Positions 30,801 through 43,200 are shown, counted from the first letter of the stretch. The stretch is DNA of 64,000 bases from Puccinia triticina (GCF_026914185.1 NC_070558.1:3410001-3474000), one strand, 5' to 3'. Translations and numbers: made by a program. Notes: a model not told the origin generated them from the letters alone.

Positions 30801-33800
30801 TTAAGTCTTCTTTTTCTTGGGGTCCTGGGATTGACGCCATTGTGAGAGGTAATGCTGCAAAAAATGCTGGTAATAAGATGGTATATGGTCTGCAAAGACC
30901 CAAGTGTCTTCTCCCAGTGTAGCATTGCGCCAACATAATAAGAAATCAAACTTACCTTTTCGTGACTTACCTTTCACTTGACAAGCATCCAAAATCTGGT
31001 ATAATTTTGTCCAATCCACTATGCGCCCAGAATCATAATATGTATTTTTGACTCCTTCTAAAACTCCACAACCAGCGACCTGACTTGGAGGGTGATATTT
31101 CGCCAGGAGAGATACATTGAAGACCGGGTGCAACTTGGGGTACTCACGTGCAATGTCCAATCTGACCGCGTTCTTGCCCACCATCTCAATGACTTTGATC
31201 AAAGGGTCCAATATATCGGTAATCCAGCTTTGCATTGATCCGTGGGTTTGAATAAACTTCCGAAGAAGTAAGACCAGATCACCAGGTTGATATTGAGTAG
31301 AAGGTTTCTTGTGTGCGTCATGATAAAGAGCTTGTCGACGTTTAGCTTGTGTTAGACATTCAATAGCCTTTTCCTGTATTTCTTGCAAGTCAACAATAAA
31401 ATCGTCTAGTGAACGGATTCCTGAATTTTCTGTTAAGGTAATAAACTTGGGATGAAATCCATTAGCAAAGAAAAATGGGGAGGTACCCAAAGACGCAGAG
31501 TCTAAATTATTAATAGAGAACTCAGCAATGTCCAATGTCTTGACCCAATTATCCTGGTAATACGAGCAGAAGTGGCGCAAATAATCTTCTAACACCTGAT
31601 TCATGCGCTCCGTCTGCCCATCTGTTTGAGGGTGATAAGCGGTAGAAAATCCCGGGGTAATGCGTAAGGAGCGCATGAGAGAACGCCAAAATTCACTTAC
31701 AAAAGTAGAACCTCTATCCAAAATTATCTTCTCCGGGATACCATGAAGCCTAAAAATATTAGACCTGAATAATTGTGCTAATTGTTCAGCGGTATAAGTT
31801 TCTTTACATGGAACAAAGTGAGTGACCTTAGCAAATCTATAACCACCATGATGGAGTCAAAGCCTCCCGAAATTGGTAGTTTAGTGATAAAATCCATCCC
31901 AATCACGCTCCAGGGACTGTGTGGAACTGGGAGGGGATTCAATGTTCCTTCTGGATTATGTCGACAAGCCTTAACACGCCGACAAGAGTCACAAGACTTT
32001 ACATAGTTAATGACTTCCTTCCTGATTCCTGGCCAAGAAAAGGAGAGCATGATCAAGGAGAGTGTTCTTGCAATGCCCGGATGCCCCACGGTTGGTGCAT
32101 CATGGAAAAGTTGGATTAAACGGGTGCGCAAAGAAGCCGGGACAAATATTCTGTCTTGGAACCAGAGTATATTATCACGCTCTATCAATTCCTCTCTCTC
32201 TTCTTGTCTTAACTTGTCATAGTGTTTAGCAAAATAATCCAATACTTCCGTTTTGGAACGCTGGAAATGAAGATCATACAGGTTAAAGGACAAGCTAGGA
32301 GTAATTCCTTCAACATCATTAACTGAAACGATACGCCGCGAAATTGCCTGTGAGGGAATCAAAGGACCCTCCCCTACATAATCTGGGCGTCGGCTAGGAG
32401 CATCCGCTGGGTTTGCCTTACCTGAGATGTGATAAATAGCCATATTGAAGCCATCTAAAATAGAAGCCCACCAGGCCTGCTTAGGGGTCAAGTTTTTTGC
32501 AGTGATAAAATGGCGAAGGTTGGCATGATCTGAGTAAACACGGACCGGCTCCCTTGTACCCATAAGCCAGGCTTGCCATTGTTCAAAAGCAGAAATGATG
32601 GTGAGTAGTTCAAGATCAAATATAGACCAACCACGTTCTCTATTGGTCAGCTTACTAGAATAGAAACTTACTGGGTGTAACTTGCCTGATTGGTCCGGTT
32701 GACTTAAAACAGCAGCTATGGCGTATCCAGAGCTATCGACATGAACCACCCTGGCAAGTTGAAAATCAAAATGACGAAGGAGAGGGGCTGAAGCGAAACA
32801 CTTCTTGAGCGCTAGGAAAGCCGACTGGGGTCCTACTTGTCAAATATTTTCAGAAGTGAACTGTCCCTCTTTTGTCAGTTCCGTTAACGGCCGTGCCAAA
32901 CCTGAAAACTTTGGAATGAATCTGTGGTAAAAATTGCAAAACCCCAAGAATCGACGGAGTTGTTGTAGGCTATCTGGAAGTGGCCAATCAAGAATGGTGG
33001 AAACCTTTCCTTCATCCATTGGCAAGCCCTCACTGGAAATCACAAAACCTAAAAATTTGACCAACAATTGAAAAAACAGACACTTGTGGAAAGAGGCTTT
33101 CAGAGAGTATTGTTGTAGTTTACCTAATATGTTTTGTAAATCTATAGAATGTTGCTCACGGGTCTTGGAAAACACTAAAATTTCATTGATATAAACAAAG
33201 CAACATACATCTAAGTACTCACGTAAACAGTGTTGGATGAATCTTTGGAAAATAGCCAGCGCATTAGCAAGGCCAAACGGCATAACACAATATTCAAATA
33301 ATCCCCATCACCAGGAAAAAAAAATAGTCACTTGATGGCAAGTGACATGATGCAGCTTTGGTTTCTGCTCCAGAGCTACTCCAGCGCTGCTCCAAGTCTG
33401 CTCCACCAGCACTTTTAGAGCTTGCAGGACTGCAACAGAGCACTCAATGTGGCACAGTCAGCTGATCCTAATTTTTTTCCCAGGAACAGCTGATGCTCAT
33501 CATAAGCTGAGCAGTAGGCATTGACTGAGCCTGGGCCAAAGCTGAGCATTGGCTGAGCCTGGGCCACAGCTGAGCATTGGATATTCCAGGCCTGATACAA
33601 ACTTAAGTGTCAGCTGGACCAAGAATATTCCAAATCTGAGCATCAGCTTAGCCAACAATGGTCCAAAGCTGAGCATCATCTTGGAAAAGGCTTGTGCAGA
33701 GCTTAGGATCAGCTGGGACAATACTGTTCCAAAGATTAACACCAGCTGGGCCAAAACTTTTCAAAAGCTGAGCATCAGCTGAGCCAATGCTGGTACAAAG

Positions 33801-35289
33801 CTGAGCATTGGCTGAGCCAAGGCTGTTCTAAAGCTGAGTATCAGATGTTTTAAGACTATTCAAAAGATTAATATCACCTGAGCCAAGGCTGTTCCACAGC
33901 TGAGCATCAGCTGAGCATCAGCTGAGCCAAGGCTGGTCCACAGCTGAGCATCAGCTGAGCATCAGCTGAGCCAAGGCTGGTCCACAGCTGAGCATCAGCT
34001 GAGCATCAGCTGAGCCAAGGCTGGTCCACAGCTGAGCATCAGCTGAGCCAAGGCTGGTCCACAGCTGAGCATCAGCTGAGACAAGGCTGGTCCACAGCTG
34101 AGCATTGTCTTAGCCAAGGTTGGTCCACAGCTGAGCATCAGCTGAGCCAAGGCTGGTCCACAGATGAGCATAAGCTGTTACAGGAGTGGTCAGACTCATA
34201 ATCTGAGCATTGGCTGGGCCGAGATTTATCCAAAGCTGAAAATCAGCTGAGCCAATACTGGTCCAAAGCTGAGCATTGGCTGGGCCAATGATAGTCCTAG
34301 TATGAGTCTAAGATGAGCCATGAGTGGAAAAAAGCTGAAACGCAGCTGGGCCAGGACTGGTTCTGATCTGGGCAACAAAGCTGAGCATGAGCTGGGCAAC
34401 AAAGCTGAGCATAAGCTTGGAGCTAAAGCTGAGTATCAGCTGACCAGAAATGGGGATCAGTGGTGCCCATTGAAAACTGAGGATCTCCTGTGGAAATTCT
34501 GAAAGTGGTTAGATGGTGGGTAGATGATGGGTAGCCCGCTGGAGCTGGCATGATGTCACTTGTCATCAAGTGACTTTTTTTTTTTCCTGGTGCATGGTGT
34601 CCGAAACACTGTTTTCCACTCGTGACCCGGGGCCACCCGCAAGAGGTTGAAGGCTGCTTTAAGATCAATCTTTTCAGAGGAATTTACAGCCTGCCAGGCT
34701 ATTAAGCAGGTTAGCAATTACAGGTAATGGGTAAGAATCTCGTACCGTAATTGAATTTAATTGTTGGTAATCTACGCAAGGGCGGTCCTCTTTACCAGGG
34801 GTCTTGACAAAAAAAATTGGTGCACCAGCTGGAGAAGAGGATTCCCGGATGAATCCTTTGGCAAGAAGATCATCGACGTACCGTTTAAGCTGTTTGTTTT
34901 CCTGTTCACTCAAATGATACATACCAACAAATGGAGGTTTGGAATCTGGTTTAAGGTTAATCTCAAAATCGTACCCCTCTTGATGGGGCGGTAAGCAACT
35001 CAAAGCATCAGTCACAAAAACATCACTATATTGCTTGAGTTCAGAGGGTAGATCATGAATGGAGGATATTTCGGACAACTTCAAATATTGAGGAACAAGG
35101 AGACTTCTGGGGGATCCCCCTACAAAAAGATGATGTTTAGCAAGCCACGGGAGGCCTAGTATAATATCGGCTGAGGCTAATTCAGTAACAACTAATAAAA
35201 CTTGGAATTGAGAGGGGCTTTGGGGAAATGAAAAATCAAGATGCCCGTGCCAGCAAAAATATATGGTGCCGGACTTGGCCAAGGTTCCA
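30801..35289 (-). pseudogene. Ty3-B Pol with chromodomain, broken
   Basis: Segments on the minus strand: 35282-34674 (end of protease and start of RT), a frameshift near 34665, insertion of the CACCA element (33309-34592), 33283-32840 (RT palm and connection), TGA at 32840-32842, 32749-31778 (RNase H, then the integrase HHCC finger H..H..CDSC), a frameshift near 31830, and 31721-30801 (integrase D in LDRGSTF, E in QTDGQTERMNQ, then a segment resembling a chromodomain, DACQVKGK...FLLCWRN...DTWVFADHI). The RT active-site box reads YINE, with AAT at 33185-33187 in place of the usual first Asp. Chromodomains direct integration to heterochromatin in this clade. Confidence 0.88.
33309..34592. mobile_element. 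CACCA-ended element with GAGCATCAGCTGAGCC tandem repeats
   Basis: 1,284 bp with terminal inverted repeats of about 45 bp (CACCAGGAAAAAAAAA...AGTCACTTGAT), flanked by CAT on both sides (33306-33308 and 34593-34595). Removing it with one CAT restores the chromovirus RT reading frame across the junction, so the 3-bp duplication is real. The interior (about 33480-34445) is an array of CAGCTGAGCATCAGCTGAG and GCCAAGGCTGGTCCA units, most regular at 33890-34165. The CACCA ends and 3-bp duplication match the element at 4829-6119 and suggest a CACTA-like superfamily. No transposase. Confidence 0.85.
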
Positions 35290-37026
35290 TCAAATCCTCG
35301 GCATGGTCAGGCAAAAGTAGTTCCTACGGGCAAATTTAAAGTCAACAAAAGAAGCAGAGGCGCTGGTATCGAATAATACAGAAGCCTCTATGGGTTTAAG
35401 ACCCAAGTGGATAATGGAAGCCTTTAAGATGGGTCGGGAGGAGGGGAAGGGGACAGTAAAGAAAGGATTTAAAGACTCACAAATAGCATCACCATCCACC
35501 TCCATTTCATCAATAGCCTGTTTGAGGTAATAATCCGCCAAACTGAGAGGAGGGATGTGATCCAATGTGACCCTGCTAGTAGAAGCGACAGAGGAGTCGG
35601 CAGTCAATCGAGAGGATTCTACAGCCGGGGCGGAACAAACTCGACGAGTGTCAGAGGAGGGGATGGTCAAGGAAGGGGCTAGAGCCGGAGTGGTTCAATT
35701 GGTTTCAATTTGAGATACCGAATGTTTTTGAGAGGAAGACCATTGTTGAAAGAGGTCAAGTTTTTGTTTGATATCCATGTGTTCGCTGCTGGGAAGGGTG
35801 CAGCCGCGGAGCTTCTTGTGGGCTTCATCGAATTGTTGACCGCAACGTTGACAGACACCTCGTTGGACGCAGAGGCTCCAAAACTTGGGGAAAGTGAAAG
35901 TTTCGTCTGAAGAGATCGCGTCAAGATCCATAGGCACAATGCCATCGGGTACACGAGCTGGAGGTGGTGGTGGGGGCGGAGGGTTTGGGAGATATTGAGG
36001 GGGACGACGATGGATGGAAGGAAGTGAGCCAGAATCAATGGAGGAGATCTTGTCTTGAGCTTTGGCCACCGAGACGGCCAAGATTTGTTTTGCTTTGAGA
36101 GTTGTTGCGCTCTTCCAATCGTTGCGCATGACCGCGATCTTCAAAACCTTTGGATTCAAGGCTTGCTCATAGATGTCGCAGCGGGATTCTTCCGTCAAAT
36201 CGACAGAGTAAGCCAGAGAGCGGAAGAGAGCGTTGAATTCCTTGATTGTTTGATTGCCTTGTTTGAAAGCAAAGAGACGTTTATTCGCTTCCTCTCCGTC
36301 ATGTTTGTTGTTGAATACCTCTTCGAGATGGGACAAAAAGGATTTGGCCGATGATAGAACGTCAAGGACATAGGGATCTTTGACCGAAGCCGAATCTGTT
36401 GGAAGGTTTTGAGTACGAGCGTTTTCGAATAAAATCGCCATCCACCAATCATAAGCTGGAACATTTTTGCCAAGGTTGCCGTTGGGGTGTCAAAAATGGC
36501 GGACGATCCAATTGATTTTTGATTTTTTGGAGGGGAAACAGTGGCCTTTTTCTTGCAACTTTTCACGGATGAAGTAGACGAACCGCTTCGTCTCCTTAGT
36601 GTTGCCCGTGAACTGAGCATATTGGAGTTCGGGGACTTCTCCAGTTGGGCCGCGAGCCATTTCGATTAATTGAGCGGAGTTTTGTTGAATCGCGATTCTG
36701 TTATTCTCGATAGATTGGAGGATGCCATTGATGGAGTGCTGGATTCAATTGACCTGGTTGTTGAAGTTGAGTTTAAGCTGAACAAAATCCGAATAAAGAG
36801 TCTTCATACTATTGATATCCTTGATGTCTTCAGCCAAACTGTCAAAATAATTCTTGATGCTCTTCAACTGATCAAAAAGCGTGTTGAGGTCGATGCGATG
36901 GTTGGAGTTGTTGATTTTGAGGGAAGAGAGTTGTTCCGAGAGATGCGCTACCTTAATTTCAAGTGGAGTTCAAGTGTCAATGGGACCAATAAAAGGAGAA
37001 TCGGTAAGATGGCCGGTGGAAGTCAT
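35290..37026 (-). pseudogene. Ty3-B Gag-protease with four TGA codons
   Basis: One reading frame from the ATG at 37026, interrupted only by TGA at 36970-36972, 36745-36747, 36490-36492 and 35695-35697, and then by a frameshift near 35290. The N-terminal 120 residues are coiled-coil-like. A Gag capsid region follows (LQYAQFTGN; AYDWWMAILFENA; LFRSLAYSVDL), then a Cys/His segment (CQRCGQQFDEAHKKLRGC) and the protease. The protease active site reads DTSAS instead of DTGAS. Four isolated TGA codons in an otherwise open frame of nearly 580 codons are best explained by C-to-T decay. Confidence 0.85.
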
Positions 37027-37063
37027 GATGATACCGGCTAAAAAATTTCGGTGGCAAAATGAT

Positions 37064-37523
37064 TGTGAGCCTGAGGTATTAGAGTTTTTTGGGGAACCGG
37101 GGATAACGGAAAACTACAGACAAGCTACCAGAATTTCCGGACCTATTTCCAAGGTCTAACATCCTTTCACAAGGTAACTTTGAAGATGTTTTGGGATTAG
37201 GCTTTGCGCGGTTGTGAGGTGGTTTGATTTGTGAATGAGTTTAGATTTCAAGTTTTTGAAGAAGGCAATGATACAAAGATTTTGCCACGAGGAAAGGAGC
37301 TTCCTGGTGGCTACAAAGACTTATTTATAATCTAACAACCAGCGAGGAAATTTCCAGAAATGACTACAAAGCAAGGAGGATCATGAAAAACAGAAAGAAA
37401 AGGAAAAATAAGGAAAATTCCTCAAACAAGAGCGGCATGTTTCTCAAATGTTCATTGTCGAGAATGTCTTCAATGATTCTGGGAAACTTAAACAGAATAA
37501 ACTTCAGTAATCTGTTTATTACA
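37064..37523 (-). repeat. Ty3-B 5' LTR
   Basis: 460 bp, upstream LTR in element orientation. Partner of 30325-30784, with 8 differences by eye. Confidence 0.93.
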
Positions 37524-37607
37524 GTATGCCTGCAGGCTTGCAGACAAAGGAAGGATTTTCAATCCCAAAAACAGAAAAACACAGTCTAAAAAGCAACAAC
37601 ATATATA

Positions 37608-38296
37608 CAGTGCCCGGAAGAAAGTTTTCATGACATTTCTTTTGAATAGGAGACTTACAAACCATGCCTCTTAAGTTCTGATTTATTGGGAGGATGGACA
37701 GAAAGGTTTCAAAAGAATGAATATAAGTAATGTTTTTGGAAAAAATAAGTGCATAATAGCTGAAAATATTCTTTCATGAAATGATAATTTTGGAAAATCT
37801 TTAATACTGTTCCAAAAAAAAAAAAGAAAAATCAGAATCAGTAAACTGACATCCAACATGAATGATAATAAATGAAAAAAATGAGTACCAAAATAAACTT
37901 CAAATTTTGGGTGGCAGTGAAAACACATCAAAAATTCCAAATTTGCACTGCAGGTAACAAAAAAAACAGTATTTGATGTGTTTTCACTGCCACCCAAAAT
38001 TTGAAATTTATTTTGGTACTCATTTTTTTCATTTATTATCATTCATGTTGGATGTCAGTTTACTGATTCTGATTTTTCTTCTTTTTTTTTGGAACAGTAT
38101 TAAAGATTTTCCAAAATTATCATTTCATGAAAGAATATTTTCAGCTATTATGCACTTATTTTTTCCAAAAACATTACTTATATTCATTCTTTTGAAACCT
38201 TTCTGTCCATCCTCCCAATAACTCAGAACTTAAGAGGCATGGTTTGTAAGTCTCCTATTCAAAAGAAATGTCATGAAAACTTTCTTCCGGGCACTG
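37608..38296. mobile_element. Tc1/mariner-type foldback MITE
   Basis: 689 bp flanked by TA. The ends are CAGTGCCCGGAAGAAAGT and its complement. Two arms of about 325 bp (37608 to about 37932 and 37972-38296) are near-perfect inverted copies, with only a few differences, around a roughly 40-bp loop. TA target and CAGTG ends are typical of Tc1-like non-autonomous elements. Transcription through it would give a long hairpin RNA. The identical open frames in the two arms are not genes. Confidence 0.9.
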
Positions 38297-38807
38297 TACA
38301 AAGAAATCTGAGTATACAGTTTTCTTGGCAGTACTTTGGGAACCCTCATGTAAATTCTTCAGGCCAAAACTAAAAACCTGATTGAAGGAATCTGTTTTGT
38401 ACTATATTTCAAAGGAATCCTCAAGGATATTTCATTGCTCTTAAGGATGGCTATCAGTTGGGCTGTCCAAAAGGTGGCCCAAAGCCAGGTGGGTTTGGGC
38501 CGGGCCCGGACACACTATTCAGATAATTTTTGAAAATTGGCTTGGCCCATCAGACCCGTTTACTAAACCGGTGGTGCATGGGCAGCCCACGGGCTTCCCC
38601 CAATTGGGGATCTGGGGCAAAGAGGGGGGAGGGAAAAAACCAGTTCCAGCATCTCTGTTTCTCAAAATTCCAGCCATTTACCAACCAACCATCAGACATA
38701 CCCACTTCACATGGAAAAGAGGATGGCAAAACCTGGTTCACCCAATGACCAAGGTGGAATGAACAACATCCAGGTATTTGGAGCAGAACAAAAAACACCG
38801 TCTACTA
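38297..38807. other. No gene recognised
   Basis: It contains a GGGCCGGGCCCGG palindrome near 38500 and short open frames without family resemblance. Nothing else was seen. Confidence 0.4.
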
Positions 38808-39541
38808 TGCAGCAGGACAATCACCCAGGCTTTTTGGAAGACCTCAAGCTTTTTATTTCCTCAAGTTTCAATCCTCAATCCTCAAGACTCATAACTCATC
38901 TCCATCTTTCTTCATCTTCACCCCCTCTATTCTGTTCTCATCTCCCCTACTCCTTTCCCTTTCTTGGTCCTAAAACATAATTCTGTGGGTTTATTTATGA
39001 TTTCTTCCTTTCTCTTCTTGTCTCTTTTCCTCTTCTGTCTTACCTCTCAATGGTCCTCAGTTTCTCTTGATTCATCCTTGTGTCTTTTGTGATGTGTTTC
39101 TTTTTTTTTTCTCTTCTCTGTTGTCTGTGGTGGGTGCGCGCGCATGGAGCGCGAGGAGATGATGATATGTTTGTGACAGGCCTCCAGGAATCCAAGTTAT
39201 TGGTGAACTTGGAGGATGGGGGCATAGCATCCTTTCTGATCCAAGAGGGAGGTTATCAAAATAACATCAATTTTTTTTTTCTGAATCCGAGTCCCTGAGT
39301 CAATGAGTCCCATTGAAGAATCCATTGAGTTCCATCAATAATTCTCCTCTACTTAGATCTTTTCCCAACAAACCAAACTGCCGCCAAGGATCAACCCTCA
39401 ACAAAAACCTCAAAACCACTCCACCAGCTATCAACTCGAATCCCCTTGACTCTTTCTTTTCCGGACCATCCCACAAGGGCAGCCACCAGGCACTTTTCCC
39501 CTCTCAGCGCTGTCGCCGGCCTAGCACCGGACAAAGCTCCA
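38808..39541 (+). mobile_element. Probable solo LTR related to the Ty3-A LTR
   Basis: 734 bp, TG...CA. The start (GCAGGACAATC, then CCTCAAGCTTTTT) parallels the first 60 bp of the Ty3-A LTR (GGTGGACAATC, CTCAAGCTTTTT). The end shares GCCGGCCTAGCACCGG with it (15916-15931). The middle has a GCGCGCGCATGG...GCGCG palindrome where Ty3-A has one. Flanks TACTA and TACCG may be a decayed target duplication. Related to, but clearly older than, the Ty3-A copies. Confidence 0.5.
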
Positions 39542-39559
39542 TACCGTCCAACTGCACCT

Positions 39560-40290
39560 GTAGTATACAAAGTCACCATACTTCCATGTCTGTTTTTTGG
39601 CCCAAATTGTCAAACTTGTTGTAAACTTAAGGATGGGCTCAAGGTTGTCATTGTAGGAAACTTAGTTGAGCTAGTCCAAACTAGTGTGCATTGCATCCCT
39701 GGATCTTTGTCCTGGATGGACACCTTTGATAAGGCTCTTTTTTCAGTCAACCTTGATGAAAAAATGCAAGACCCATCCAAGTATGTACCAACAAGATGGA
39801 ATGCTACCTTCTTAATGATTGAGTTTTTCAATGGCATACAAGCTTGCGTCCCAGATCAAACTCAAAATTGAAGATGAAAACTTTGAATATTTCCCACGCA
39901 AACTTTGCAGTGGGAGGAAATCAATATCATTGAACAATCCCTTGAACCTTTCTACCAAGGCAAGCTTATTTGTATCTTTGTAGGATCATGAGCTTCTGCT
40001 TATGAATTAATGACTTGGATATTTCTCTCTTACTCCCAGCCATTGTTGTCTTAGTGGGTCACAGTACCCAAAAATCAACCACACCTACTGCGCAATGAAA
40101 GCCATTGAGAAGCAACTTGCCTATTACCCCAAAAGTTGCACCAGACCTAGTGAAGCCAAAGCTGGCCTCTTTGATATGGTTAAGCCAATGAAGGAGAATT
40201 TTGTCAAGTACTGGGATCCAGAAAAGTAACTAGCGGCCATTGGACTGGTTTTAGACCCTCAATATAAGATTCACTATCTCTGCTACAGCA
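39560..40290 (+). pseudogene. hAT transposase relic
   Basis: Pieces of a hAT-type transposase in more than one frame: a KDGLK segment, then YVPTRWNATFLMIE (the conserved PTRWNS/TML region) at about 39783-39825, and further on MKENFVKYWDPEK, an in-frame TAA, and LVLDPQYKIHYL (the conserved LDPRYK motif) at about 40190-40275. The dimerisation region is not found. No terminal repeats could be assigned. It is a degraded fragment. Confidence 0.65.
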
Positions 40291-43200
40291 CTAAAAGTGT
40301 ATGAGGTGGTATTGAGAACCAAATTGGTTGGATAGTGGTTTTTGGGACCAAATTGGTCTGAATTTGGTTTGGGAACCCATTTGGTTACCAATTTGGTTCC
40401 CAAAACCATTTTGTGAGAGAATGACCACCGTCCCCTAAGAGATTCAGTTTTCAGAACCAATCTTGCAACTTTTTCCCAAATGTTGTGGGATTGGTTCTGG
40501 AAACCAAAATGTTTGGTGTAAAGTTCATCAAAACCAAAAAGTTTAGCAGAGCAGTTCCCAGAAATATTTCTTGGAACCATCCTTAAGTAGGCAGTTTTGA
40601 CAACTGTAAACGTTCCAAGCTGGGGACTGCGGGCTGCGCAGCCACTTATACCATATAAATATTTATGTCCAACCGGCCACTTGGAAAGATCCCCCAGTTG
40701 CTTCCTCCAACCAGAGACTTGAAAATCCCCCCAGTTGCTTCCATCTCAATCACTTCATGACCTTTGTCCCTCTTCTCCACCCACTCCATACCGGACATTG
40801 CCCATCCCGCATCTTGTCTTGTCCCGCTGATTACCTTGTTTCTTGTTGCACATAGTCATGTCCATTGAATTGGCCAAGAGAAGCCAGTGGAACACGGACC
40901 TGAACCGGCTGCTGAAGCCCCGCCACGCAGTCCTGCCAGGTGGCAGCCTTGGCCTTATTTGGCGGAGAAGTCAGCCGGTGGCAAACATGTTTGGCCTGGC
41001 GTCAATATTTGAGGCCAAGGAGTCCCTCGTCTCTCCCATCAACATCAGTCCCACACCTCCTTTCCCCCCTTAAAAAATCCAGTGTTGTGGTAAGACTAAT
41101 CCACTTACAAACACATCAAAAATAGGGAAGAATTAAGATAATAATATAGTATAAAGTACAAACAAAACCATTATAGTACAAAACATACTACAACCAACAT
41201 CTTACACATATTTCTCAATTATATTATCACCCAGAAAACCAGTACTAGTCTATTTAATTACATAATCAAATTCATAGTAGAATCCTAGTTTCACATACAA
41301 ATCACACCCATTACATAGTACAAATCTATTCTAGGACTAAAAGGGACACTGCTGAAAGATTCCACTATCACATGTTAGAAAATCTACTCTTAGATCATGT
41401 TTTCAACCCAAAGAGGAACAAGCCAAGTGATCACAACTCAAAGTAGTATACTATTTCACAAATATCGTGTACAGCTTCCCAATATAGATTAGTATTTCAA
41501 CACTACAACTGTACAGCATCCCAAAGTAGTATTCTATTTCACACTTGTAAAATCCACTCTCAGACTAGATTATTTACTATATAAGGAGGTCTCTTCTGCC
41601 CCTTCTTGTTCCCTTTCTTCCCCATGCTTGCACTAAAATATAGTAATATTAAGAGATTACTTCTGCATTCATCACTTTATTATAGTTAGATCATCATAGT
41701 TAAGAGTTAGATCATAAATCAAGAAATTGATAATTATAACTTGCCCTTATTAACAAAACTCAATCACGTCAAATTATAACATCTCTCTTTAAGCGCTCAA
41801 AATCTGGTTCTTAGGTTCTGAAATAGCTAGATTTTTGAATACTTCAGCAGATTGCGCCACACTATAAATTCTAGTGTACATTCTCCCAGAGCTTAATTAA
41901 GGAAGGCAGCCCTTCAAGCACCTTATAGTTTAAACTTACTCAGTTTTGCTATTATTCCCTTCCAAGCTCAGATCACGCATTGCGCAGAAGTTCCACAGTG
42001 TGCTTACCTTCTTTCCCATCCCCTATTGAGGACTGGGTCTGCAACACTTGTGCCGCTTCCCCCTGCTCCAAACAAGCCCTTGCCTTGGCCAGCCAGTACA
42101 CAATCAAGACCAAGTTTGCGGGAAATCTGCAAGAAGGCGCGATAGCAGTGGTGGCCATGTACAGCATCCTGACCCCCTACAACATGACTAGGTATGCTCC
42201 CTTCCTGGTCCCCCCTCTAGTACTACCCCGTCCTCATATTGACCCTTCTGGTTTTTCTTTCAGAGACAAGTTTTACACCCAGTACATTCAGAGTTCCGTC
42301 TTCTGTCTCCTCTGTTCTGGGCAATGTTGAGGCACAATCTGGCGAGAATACCATGCTTGGTGAGGTTGTGTCCCTGATCTCTGAAAAAATGAAAGAGGTG
42401 GACCAGGTCTTCATGTCCTGATCATTTTGTTTCTGTTTTTATTCTTAATAGTGTTTTTGGAGTTTTTATATCTTGTAGTTCCATAAAGTCTTTTCTTATT
42501 ATCTTCCCTGAGACCAAATTGTAATGCAAGGACTCTTGAAATTGTTCAAATCAAATTGGTTTGCACAGATGTTTCCTGGAACCAAAGATCGTCCAAGAAT
42601 GTTTTTAATAACCAAAATATGGTTATTGAAACCATTTGGCTCACCAATGTTGGCTATCCAAACGGATTGGCCAGTTTCAGGAACCATTTGGCTGACCAAT
42701 CTTGATTTTTCAAACCAAATTGCCAACCAAAATAGTTTCTGCACTCTTTTGGTCAACCAATTTGGGTTTTCAAAACTGTTTGGCCAACCAAATTGGTTTT
42801 CAACACTTATCAGCCTGCAACCATGTTGGTTTTGATAACCATTTGAAGTGGTTTCAAGAATATTTCTTTGACCAAATCAGTTTTTAAGATGTTTTCAGAA
42901 CCACCTGAGGTGGTTCTGTGAATATGTTAAAAATATCTGAAAATGGTCAGTTGGACTTGCTCCTCAGGACATCCAGGACTGAAGCCCCATTTATAAACAA
43001 ATATTTGAGTTTTATTTTGAAAGTATTCGAAAACAATTTTGAAACAAAAACAAAAACAAAATGAAAGATTTTTGATTTCAAAAATCTCTTGGGCAAGCTT
43101 CAAACAACAGGGTGCAAATATAAACATTTGTGCATCCCTGACTGAGTAGCCTGCCGGAGTGGGTAGGCAGGAGCAAGATATCTGTGACACAGGCCAGGAC

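Larger units (their letters stand above)
30325..37523 (-). mobile_element. Ty3-B: decayed chromovirus
   Basis: 7.2 kb on the minus strand, with 460-bp TG...CA LTRs (30325-30784 and 37064-37523) and a perfect 5-bp target duplication GTATG (30320-30324 and 37524-37528). Coding order on the minus strand is gag and protease (37026-35290), then RT, RNase H, integrase and a C-terminal chromodomain-like segment (35289-30801). The LTRs differ at 8 positions (1.7%), four of them CpG transitions in TCG/CGA. Five in-frame TGA codons, several frameshifts and a 1.28-kb CACCA-ended insertion in the RT make it a fossil. Confidence 0.93.

Noticed and set aside
33480..34445. CRISPR-like array
   Set aside because: The host is a eukaryote and the repeats are contiguous and diverged without unique spacers; the array lies inside a transposon with inverted ends.
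37700..38220. Two homologous membrane-protein genes in the foldback arms
   Set aside because: They are the same AT-rich sequence in opposite orientation within an inverted repeat; phenylalanine/leucine-rich frames come from T-rich DNA.
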